Origin: RGIG5579 sp045597125
Lineage (GTDB): Bacteria > Bacillota > Clostridia > Oscillospirales > SIG627
DNA: 64,000 bases
Assembly (NCBI GenBank): GCA_045597125.1
Contig: JAZODR010000038.1
Location: 1 to 64,000 of the forward strand
Direction of reading: 5' to 3'
The position numbers and the translations under genes were made by a program. The notes beneath the pieces are model-generated. The model ran no database searches and had not been told where the DNA came from. It worked only from the letters and a program-made list of their open reading frames with translations. Below, one piece after another: positions 57,231 through 64,000 of the stretch (position 1 is the first letter of the stretch; every line of letters starts with the position of its first letter).

Positions 57231-60200
57231 ATGTACTTAAAAACATTGGAACTGCAAGGATTTAAGTCCTTCCCCGATAAAACCGTAATTGAGTTTGATA
57301 AAGGGATGACCGCCATCGTTGGCGCAAACGGAAGCGGAAAAAGTAATATTTCCGATGCCGTGCGCTGGGTTTTGGGTGAAATGAGCGCTAAGAGTCTGCG
57401 TGGAAGCAAGATGGAGGACATTATTTTCAACGGTAGCGGGAAAAGAAAGCCTGCTTCTTTTGCCGAGGTCATTATGACCATCGACAATTCCGATTTTCTG
57501 ATGAAAATTGACTATGATGAGGTCAGTGTCGGAAGAAGACTTTACCGCAACGGAGAAAGCGAATATTATCTGAATAAAAAACAGGTTCGACTAAAAGACA
57601 TCGTTGACCTTTTTCTGAACACCGGCATTGGTCGCGAGGGCTATTCGGTTATCAGTCAAGGAAAAATCGCTGAGATTATTTCACTCAAGGGCAATGAGCG
57701 CCGTGAGCTTTTCGAGGAAGCTGCCGGGATTTCACGTTTCCGTTATCGTAAGCACGAGGCGGGGCTGAAACTGCAATCTGTCAATGAAAATGCCGTGCGC
57801 ATCGGAGATATTCTTGCTGAGGTGCAGGGAAGACTTCCTCGCTTGGAACAGCAAAGTGCCAAGGCGAAAGCATATCTTGCCATTGTGGAAGAGAAAAAGA
57901 CTTTGGAGCTTGGTATCTGGGCACAGAGAATGGAAAAAATCGCTCGTTTTCGGCAAGAGGGCGAAGAAAAATATGCCGCCGAGGATAAAGCACTGAAGGC
58001 GTTAAGCGATCAGATTGATGAGCAGGACCGCACCATTGATGCTTTGTATATTGAAACGCAAGAGAAGAATATGCGAAGTGAGATTCTCCGCGGTGAGGTA
58101 ACAGAGCTTGCCTCAGCCGACTCCGACCGTTCCGCCGCACTTTCCGTTTTGGAAAATGAGATCCGCCATATCGAGCTTCGGCGCGATGAGCTTCTTTCTC
58201 AGGGCGAAAAAGACGGAACTCGGGAAAAGGCTCTGCTGGAGGAAAAGCAAAAACTTGAGGAATCCTTCGATACCATTCAGACGGAGCTTTCCGAAATTGA
58301 AGAGCGTTTTTCTGCCAATCGGGCAGCGCAAGCGGCGATTATGGCAGAATACACCGATTTGATAGACCGCGAGGAAAAGCTTTTACTAGAGAAAGAATCC
58401 GATATTGATAAAAAAGAAGCCTTCAATATGGAATTGAAAGAGGGCGAAGGCTTTATCAGAGCCGGTGAAGAGCAGAAAAAAGAATTGGAAAAACGCCTTT
58501 CAGAGGGTGATGGCAAGGATGAAGCCCTGCGTGTTCGCTTGGAGGAAAAACGTAAAATTGCTCAGGATGCGTTGAACTCCAAAAATGATGCGGAAAAGGA
58601 AAACGGCAATATTCATCTTGATTTGTATCGCCTTGGTCAGGAGATTGACGAGCTTGGAGAACGTGTACAAAAGCACCGTTTGGAAAAGATGGAAGCAGAA
58701 CAGAGGAGAGATACGCTGCTTCGTATGGAACGGCTTCTTGAGGGCTTTTCCGATTCTGTGAAAGAGATTATGAATGCTGCCGGAAGTGAGCTTGGCGGTA
58801 TTTGCGGCCCGGTTTCCAAACTCATTTCTACCGATGAGGAATTCGTTCTTGCTATAGAAACCGCTTTGGGAGGCGGTGTGCAGAATATTGTGGTGGAAAC
58901 GGAAGAGGATGCCAAGGAAGGCATTTCTTTCCTGAAAAAGAACCGTCTCGGCAGGGCAACTTTTTTGCCCCTGACTACTTTGCGCGCAGGTGTATATGAT
59001 ACTTCTGCTATTGGTGAAAGCGGCTTTTTGGGAAGAGCATCGGACCTTTGTAAATGCGATGAGAAATATCGCATTGCCATTGAGTTTTTGCTTGGAAAAA
59101 CGTTGATTTGCAAGGATATTGAATCTGCATCTCGTTTGGCGAGAAGCGAGAAGTATGGTGTTCGTATCGTAACCTTGGACGGACAAATCATTCATGCGGG
59201 TGGCTCTTTTACAGGCGGTCAATCGTTGCATCTGACCGGTGTTTTGTCGCGCTCCGGTGACTTGGCTCAGTTGAAGGAAACTGTTCTGAAAAAGGAAGAA
59301 GTGATTGCTCGTCTTCGCGAGGAGCTGGATGCAAAAGAAAAGCGGAGAACTGATCTTCGCGCTAAACTGAAAGAAAATGAAGAGCAGCTGACCCTTCTCC
59401 GCGCGAAAGCGGGAGAAGCGCAGAATGAGTTGACATTGGAAGCGGAACGAATGGATGCCGCAAAATCCGATGTTCACCGTATGGAGCAAGAAATTCTGGA
59501 AATTGATGGACGTATTGCTCAGCGCTTGACACGCGCCGATGAAATTCGCGTGGAGCTTTCCGCTTTTGAAGTGCGCGAGAAAAAAATCAACGAAGAATTG
59601 TCATGCATTTCCGGTCAAAAAGAAGAAAAAGAAAAAAAGAGAGAAGAATATATTATTGCCCAGGGTGAGATTCTTGCTCTGAGAGGACAGGCACAGCTTC
59701 GCTTGGAACAGGAAGCGGCAAAGCTGAATAGCAATGCCGAGGCTTTCCGATTGTTGGAAGAGGGAGACAGAAACAAAGAAGAAATGCTTTCTTCCTTGGA
59801 GCAGGCAAAACAAGATGCTCTGCAAAAAATTGAAGAAGCGAAACTGCAAAGAGAAGATCTCCAGAAGCAAATTGCTACAAAGCAGGAGGAAATCCGCGGT
59901 CTTTTGGATCGTGTGAACGCGGCAGGTGAGGAGAGCGCAAAAATTCGTTCCTCGCAAAAAGAAAAGCAGGCGGAAAAGGAACGGAGAATGGAGGACTTTT
60001 CACGCTTGGCAGGGAGACTTGCCGCGGCTGAAAAAGAGCGGGACGGCATTGTTCGCTCTTTGGCTGAGGAATACGAGATCACACCCGAGCATATGGAATT
60101 TCAAAATGCCAAGGAAACGGATACCCAGGCTTTGGGCGGAGAGGCAAAGCTTCAAGCTTTGCGCGGCGACCTTCGTCGTATCGGCCCTGTAAATTTGGAT

Positions 60201-60803
60201 TCCGTACAGGAGTTGGAAGAAGCACAAGAACGATTCCGATTCTTGGATTCTCAATATGCCGATATTACCAAATCCCGTGAAGAATTGGAGAAGCTTATTT
60301 CCGATTTGGAAACCACGATGCGGGATATGTTTACGGAAACCTTTGAGCAAATTCGTTATACCTTCCGTCAAATATTCGTAGAACTTTTTGGCGGAGGAAG
60401 TGCGGATATTGAATTGACCAACAAGGAGGATCTTCTTAATTGCGGCGTGGAAATCCGCGTTCAGCCTCCGGGAAAGGTCATCAAGAATCTGTCCTTGCTT
60501 TCAGGCGGTGAACAAGCCTTTGTTGCCATTGCACTTTATATGTCCTTGCTTCGGATCAATCCCAGTCCCTTCTGTATTTTTGACGAGATTGAATCGGCAT
60601 TGGATGAGGCAAATGTTCGTCGTTTCGCTCAGTACATCAAGAAGCACAATGATAAGACACAGTTTATTGTGATTACCCACCGCAGAGGAACGATGGAGGA
60701 AGCGGATACCTTGTACGGTATTACCATGCAGGAAAAAGGTGTCAGTGATTTCATTCGTTTGGATGTAGCGGAATCGGGGAAATACGCTTCGGACGGAAAG
60801 TGA
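57231..60803 (+). CDS. smc: Chromosome segregation protein SMC
   Basis: The 1190-aa SMC ATPase has the N-terminal Walker A GANGSGKSNISDAVRWVLGE (about 32), two long coiled coils and a hinge near 505-660 (GGICGPVSKLIS, GGVQNIVVET). The C-terminal ABC signature LSLLSGGEQAFVAIALYMSL and Walker B FCIFDEIESALDEANV close the head. With ScpA/ScpB it forms the bacterial condensin. ATG 57231 follows AAGAGAGAAA; a longer opening overlaps rnc. It lies in the classic rnc-smc-ftsY order. Confidence 0.97.
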   Translation: MYLKTLELQGFKSFPDKTVIEFDKGMTAIVGANGSGKSNISDAVRWVLGEMSAKSLRGSKMEDIIFNGSGKRKPASFAEVIMTIDNSDFLMKIDYDEVSVGRRLYRNGESEYYLNKKQVRLKDIVDLFLNTGIGREGYSVISQGKIAEIISLKGNERRELFEEAAGISRFRYRKHEAGLKLQSVNENAVRIGDILAEVQGRLPRLEQQSAKAKAYLAIVEEKKTLELGIWAQRMEKIARFRQEGEEKYAAEDKALKALSDQIDEQDRTIDALYIETQEKNMRSEILRGEVTELASADSDRSAALSVLENEIRHIELRRDELLSQGEKDGTREKALLEEKQKLEESFDTIQTELSEIEERFSANRAAQAAIMAEYTDLIDREEKLLLEKESDIDKKEAFNMELKEGEGFIRAGEEQKKELEKRLSEGDGKDEALRVRLEEKRKIAQDALNSKNDAEKENGNIHLDLYRLGQEIDELGERVQKHRLEKMEAEQRRDTLLRMERLLEGFSDSVKEIMNAAGSELGGICGPVSKLISTDEEFVLAIETALGGGVQNIVVETEEDAKEGISFLKKNRLGRATFLPLTTLRAGVYDTSAIGESGFLGRASDLCKCDEKYRIAIEFLLGKTLICKDIESASRLARSEKYGVRIVTLDGQIIHAGGSFTGGQSLHLTGVLSRSGDLAQLKETVLKKEEVIARLREELDAKEKRRTDLRAKLKENEEQLTLLRAKAGEAQNELTLEAERMDAAKSDVHRMEQEILEIDGRIAQRLTRADEIRVELSAFEVREKKINEELSCISGQKEEKEKKREEYIIAQGEILALRGQAQLRLEQEAAKLNSNAEAFRLLEEGDRNKEEMLSSLEQAKQDALQKIEEAKLQREDLQKQIATKQEEIRGLLDRVNAAGEESAKIRSSQKEKQAEKERRMEDFSRLAGRLAAAEKERDGIVRSLAEEYEITPEHMEFQNAKETDTQALGGEAKLQALRGDLRRIGPVNLDSVQELEEAQERFRFLDSQYADITKSREELEKLISDLETTMRDMFTETFEQIRYTFRQIFVELFGGGSADIELTNKEDLLNCGVEIRVQPPGKVIKNLSLLSGGEQAFVAIALYMSLLRINPSPFCIFDEIESALDEANVRRFAQYIKKHNDKTQFIVITHRRGTMEEADTLYGITMQEKGVSDFIRLDVAESGKYASDGK

Positions 60804-60810
60804 GAAATCA

Positions 60811-61722
60811 ATGGGATTTTTTGAAAGATTAAAACAAGGTCTGACCAAGACTAAAAATGCGATTGTGCATCGCGTGGATGCGCTTTTTCGCTCCCTTTCA
60901 GGTGAGATTGACGATGATTTCTATGAGGAATTGGAAGAAATTCTGATTCTTGCGGATTTTGGCGCTCAAACGGCAATGGAAATTATCGAAAGCCTTCGCG
61001 ATAAGGTGGCTCGGGATCGCATCATGACGGGTGAAGATGCCAAGAAGGCTTTGCGCCAAATCTTAGTAGGGTTATTGGAAAAGGACGGATTGGAATTGAA
61101 ACTTTCCACCAAGCCTTCTTCTCTGTTAATGATTGGTGTCAACGGTGTGGGGAAAACTACATCTATTGCCAAAATTGCCAACTGCTTAAAGCAAGAGGGA
61201 AAAAATGTTCTTCTTGCCGCAGGTGATACGTTTCGTGCCGCTGCTCGTGAACAGCTTGGTATTTGGGCGGATCGCATTGGTCTTGATATGATTTCGGGGG
61301 GCGACGGAGCTGATCCTGCTGCGGTGGTATTTGACGCTGCCGCCGCCGCAAAAAAGCGCGGTGCGGATGTTTTAATTGTAGATACGGCGGGACGCCTTCA
61401 TAATAAGAAAAATTTGATGAATGAGCTTCACAAAATTTCGGGTGTGCTGGATCGTGAGCTTCCCGATTGCGATCGGGAAATGCTTCTTGTTTTAGATGCT
61501 ACTACCGGCCAGAATGCAGTCAGCCAAGCGAAGGAATTCAGCCACAGTGCGGGTATTACGGGGCTTGTTTTAACCAAACTGGATGGTACGGCAAAAGGTG
61601 GCATCGTTTTTTCTTTGAAAAAAGAACTGGGTGTGCCTGTAAAATTCATTGGTATAGGAGAGGGAATCGACGATTTGCGCCCCTTCGATCCTGAGGAATT
61701 CGTCAATGCCCTTTTCGAATAA
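60811..61722 (+). CDS. ftsY: Signal recognition particle receptor FtsY
   Basis: The 303-aa SRP-receptor GTPase has an N domain (FFERLKQGLTKTKNAIVHRV) and a G domain with GVNGVGKTTSIAKIAN (about 107), DTFRAAAREQL, DTAGRLHNK and TKLDGTAKGG. The long acidic A domain of E. coli FtsY is absent, as in most Firmicutes. It brings ribosome-SRP complexes to the membrane. It lies 7 nt after smc. Confidence 0.97.
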   Translation: MGFFERLKQGLTKTKNAIVHRVDALFRSLSGEIDDDFYEELEEILILADFGAQTAMEIIESLRDKVARDRIMTGEDAKKALRQILVGLLEKDGLELKLSTKPSSLLMIGVNGVGKTTSIAKIANCLKQEGKNVLLAAGDTFRAAAREQLGIWADRIGLDMISGGDGADPAAVVFDAAAAAKKRGADVLIVDTAGRLHNKKNLMNELHKISGVLDRELPDCDREMLLVLDATTGQNAVSQAKEFSHSAGITGLVLTKLDGTAKGGIVFSLKKELGVPVKFIGIGEGIDDLRPFDPEEFVNALFE

Positions 61723-62941
61723 TATGCGTATCGGCATTTTTGGCGGAGCCTTTGATCCACCACATTTGGGGCATGAAAAAGCACTTCTTGCTTTTTTGGA
61801 GAAGGCCCGTCTTGACCTTTTGTACGTGATCCCTTCGGGGAAGCCTCCCCATAAGGTGATTTCCGATGGAGCAGAGGATCAAGATCGCCTGGAAATGTGC
61901 ACACGCGCTTTTTTGCCTTTATCGGAGAAAATTCGTGTTAGTGATTGTGAATTGTTGGAGCAGGGAACCTGTTACAGCTACCTTACAATTGAGCGTATTC
62001 GTATGGAGCACCCTCATAGTGAAATTTTTCTTTTTGTGGGAACGGACCAATTTTTGGCCTTTGAAACCTGGCGAAGATTTGAATATATATTGGAAATCTG
62101 CACGCTTTGTGTGATGGATCGCTTTGAGGATTTTTCAAAATTAAACCAAAAAAAAGCATTGCTGGAAGAAAATTTTAAGGCGCGCGTATTGCTTTTGCAG
62201 GAAAAACCATATATAATATCATCTACTGATGTTCGTCGAGAGCTTGGAGAATGGGGCTTTTCTTTGGCTCTATCTCCGAAGGTGAATGAATGGATTGCCC
62301 AAAAAGGGATCTACTGGACCAATCCTGCCCGGACGAAACTCTTGCAAAAGGCGAAAGAGACTCTTTCATCCCATCGTTTTTCGCATACTCTTTCCGTGGA
62401 ACGTGAAACGGTTCGGATTTGCAGGATTTTGTCTGTTTCCGCGGAAGATACGAGAAAAATGGCGCTTGCCGCCCTGTATCACGATCTTGCCAAGAATCTT
62501 TCCAAGGAAGAAGCTTATTCCTTCCTTATAAATAGGGGAGAGATTGTAAGCGAAGAGGATCTTAAAATCCCCGCCGTGCTTCACGGCAGAGTGGCGGCAC
62601 TTTTGGCGGAAAAAGACGGAATTCTTTCCGAAGAAGCCATTCTTGCCATCCGTTACCATACCACGGGCAGAAGCGGGATGTCGCTGCAAGAGAAGATTCT
62701 CTATTTTGCCGATTATATTGAGGAGACCAGAGAGTACGAATCCTGCAAAAAGATGCGAGATGAGTTTTATGGTCATCTTCCCGATGAGGAATTGGAGAGA
62801 ATTTTATATTTTGACCGATGTGTGTATCGGGTGATGGAAAACATCGCATATTATTTTAGGGAAAGAAAGATTCCATGCCACTCTTTGGGAGTTGAGGCAC
62901 TTGAGGATCTAAAAGAAAAAATGGGAAGGGATTATTCATGA
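61706..62941 (+). CDS. nadD: NadD-YqeK fusion protein
   Basis: Two enzymes are fused in 411 aa. Residues about 7-200 are nicotinate-nucleotide adenylyltransferase (IGIFGGAFDPPHLGHEKAL, FLFVGTDQFLAFETW, YIISSTDVRREL), the NAD synthesis step. Residues about 205-411 are a YqeK-type HD hydrolase (SHRFSHTLSVE, LYHDLAKN, LHGRVAALLA, and the DYIEETREYESC segment), a family that splits Ap4A symmetrically. In B. subtilis these are separate adjacent genes. ATG 61706 (GAGGA upstream) overlaps ftsY by 17 bp; ATG 61724 would also work. Confidence 0.94.
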   Translation: MPFSNNMRIGIFGGAFDPPHLGHEKALLAFLEKARLDLLYVIPSGKPPHKVISDGAEDQDRLEMCTRAFLPLSEKIRVSDCELLEQGTCYSYLTIERIRMEHPHSEIFLFVGTDQFLAFETWRRFEYILEICTLCVMDRFEDFSKLNQKKALLEENFKARVLLLQEKPYIISSTDVRRELGEWGFSLALSPKVNEWIAQKGIYWTNPARTKLLQKAKETLSSHRFSHTLSVERETVRICRILSVSAEDTRKMALAALYHDLAKNLSKEEAYSFLINRGEIVSEEDLKIPAVLHGRVAALLAEKDGILSEEAILAIRYHTTGRSGMSLQEKILYFADYIEETREYESCKKMRDEFYGHLPDEELERILYFDRCVYRVMENIAYYFRERKIPCHSLGVEALEDLKEKMGRDYS

Positions 62942-63291
62942 CTGCACTGGAAAAAGCAAAGAAAATCGCTTTCGTTCTCGATGAGAAAAAGGGAAGAGAT
63001 ATTAGCATTTTGAAAGTCTTAGAGGAAACGACCATTACCGATTACTTCGTAATTGCTACCGCAACCTCTTCCACTCATCTGAAAGCGCTTTGTGATGAGG
63101 TGGAATATAAGCTTAAGGAAGAAGACATCTCCGCTGCCCGTGTAGAGGGCTATCAGGGCGGTGGTTGGATTCTGGTAGATTACGGTGACGTTATCGTACA
63201 CATTTTTGATGCTACCAGCCGCGATTTCTTTAATTTGGAGAAGCTTTGGGCAGCGGCGGAGAAAATTGATTTTGAAGCAAAAGAAGATTAA
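62938..63291 (+). CDS. rsfS: Ribosomal silencing factor RsfS
   Basis: RsfS (RsfA/YbeB/Iojap family) binds L14 of the 50S subunit and blocks subunit joining in starved cells. The 117-aa protein has the family blocks ITDYFVIATATSSTHLKAL, VEGYQGGGWILVDYGDVIVH and FDATSRDFFNLEKLW. It overlaps the nadD-yqeK stop by 4 bp (ATGA), the usual nadD-yqeK-rsfS order. Confidence 0.97.
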   Translation: MTALEKAKKIAFVLDEKKGRDISILKVLEETTITDYFVIATATSSTHLKALCDEVEYKLKEEDISAARVEGYQGGGWILVDYGDVIVHIFDATSRDFFNLEKLWAAAEKIDFEAKED

Positions 63292-63311
63292 CAAATACAG
63301 AGGACAAAAAA

Positions 63312-64000
63312 GTGGAGTACAATTTTAAACAGATAGAGAAAAAATGGCAAAAATTCTGGGAAGAGAATAATACCTTCTATACCGATGTGTGGGATTTCTC
63401 TAAGCCCAAGTACTACGTGTTGGATATGTTCCCTTATCCTTCCGGCGTTGGTTTGCACGCAGGCCATCCCGAAGGCTATACTGCTACCGATATTATGTCT
63501 CGTATGAAGCGTATGCAGGGCTACAACGTTCTGCATCCCATGGGTTATGACTCCTTTGGTCTGCCCGCTGAGCAGTATGCGGTGGATACGGGCAACCATC
63601 CCAACGGCTTTACTCAGAAAAATATTGAAACCTTCTCCGGTCAGCTGAAGGAGTTGGGCTTTGATTACGACTGGTCTAAGGTGCTGTCTACCTCCGATCC
63701 TAAGTTTTACAAGTGGACTCAGTGGATTTTTAAAAAATTATGGGAAGCAGGCTACGCCAAGCGGATTGAGATGCCCGTAAATTGGTGTGAGGCTTTGGGC
63801 ACAGTTCTTGCCAATGACGAAGTGATTGACGGAAAATCCGAGCGTGGCGGTTATCCAGTTGTCAAAAAAATGATGATGCAATGGGTCATCGACCAACCGG
63901 CTTTCGCCGAAAAACTGCTGGAAGGGCTGGATGAGATTGATTGGCCCGAATCCACCAAGGAGATTCAGCGCAACTGGATCGGAAAGTCCACCGGTGTTGA
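63312..64000 (+). CDS. leuS: Leucyl-tRNA synthetase, 5' part
   Basis: The reading frame opens with GTG at 63312 (GAGGA upstream) and is still open at the window end, after about 229 codons. It begins MEYNFKQIEKKWQKFWEE and has the class I HIGH-type motif in MFPYPSGVGLHAGHPEGYTA (about 40-59), GYDSFGLPAEQYA, FDYDWSKVLSTSDPKFYKW and the start of the editing insert at NWIGKS. The KMSKS loop is beyond the window. It is the last visible gene of the topA-plsX-smc run. Confidence 0.96.
   Translation, partial: MEYNFKQIEKKWQKFWEENNTFYTDVWDFSKPKYYVLDMFPYPSGVGLHAGHPEGYTATDIMSRMKRMQGYNVLHPMGYDSFGLPAEQYAVDTGNHPNGFTQKNIETFSGQLKELGFDYDWSKVLSTSDPKFYKWTQWIFKKLWEAGYAKRIEMPVNWCEALGTVLANDEVIDGKSERGGYPVVKKMMMQWVIDQPAFAEKLLEGLDEIDWPESTKEIQRNWIGKSTGV

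Overview
The window looks like chromosome from an endospore-forming Bacillota of the class Clostridia, probably an uncultured gut-type relative. The evidence is spoVG, an adjacent cwlJ-gerQ spore-germination pair, a T-box leader in front of thrS, the Firmicutes orders miaB-mutS-mutL and plsX-rnc-smc-ftsY, an NfnAB electron-bifurcating pair, and SigA-type promoters (TTGACA-17-TATAAT). No phage, transposase, integrase or CRISPR array is visible. Most of it is ordinary core genome.

Layout. Bases 1-526 hold two tandem 5S rRNA genes, a truncated tRNA-like element and tRNA-Asn(GTT). Bases 527-2485 are an A+T-rich accessory stretch with a TIR-domain protein and a class I methyltransferase. Two lipoproteins follow (DUF6273- and DUF4886-like). 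Next come thrS behind a complete T-box leader, nfnA-gltA/nfnB, tRNA-Leu, purC-HIT, a parvulin foldase, cwlJ-gerQ and nagA with a divergent nagB-like gene. Bases 14.7-15.9 kb are a small accessory island: a 31-codon ORF and two small unrelated genes that share promoter regions and 3' hairpin repeats. Two tRNA-Ser genes and the miaB-mutS-mutL-flavin reductase operon follow on the minus strand.

Bases 22.7-34.4 kb carry a U32 peptidase/lipid kinase pair, an AspT-like permease, a NahK-like sugar kinase, an Lrp regulator, rluA-murC, spoVG and two unknown membrane proteins. This part ends with a structured RNA candidate and a cobalamin riboswitch controlling a DUF4430 lipoprotein plus an ECF S-component. 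Bases 34.4-40.9 kb carry a DUF4838 protein divergent from an amidohydrolase / PHP phosphatase / polysaccharide deacetylase / glyA / rdgB operon. Bases 40.9-47.6 kb are a five-gene minus-strand operon (RSH, dtd, hemZ, uridine-kinase-like, flippase). Bases 47.7-50.9 kb hold tRNA-Arg, a P-type-ATPase-like membrane protein that has lost its catalytic motifs, and rlmB. From 51.1 kb to the end a plus-strand run reads trmH-type methylase, dprA, topA, plsX, rnc, smc, ftsY, nadD-yqeK fusion, rsfS and leuS, which continues past the window.

How the genes work together. The core runs serve translation (tRNAs, thrS, leuS, miaB, dtd, rlmB, rsfS), DNA repair and chromosome upkeep (mutSL, topA, smc, dprA), cell envelope (murC, plsX, flippase) and amino-sugar use (nagA, nagB-like, NahK-like). 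The less ordinary signals are the pseudo-P-type ATPase, the two-unit cassette-like island, the TIR/methyltransferase patch beside tRNA-Asn, the B12-controlled DUF4430/S-component pair with a neighbouring orphan RNA, and the hairpin over the ribosome binding site at 32.15 kb.
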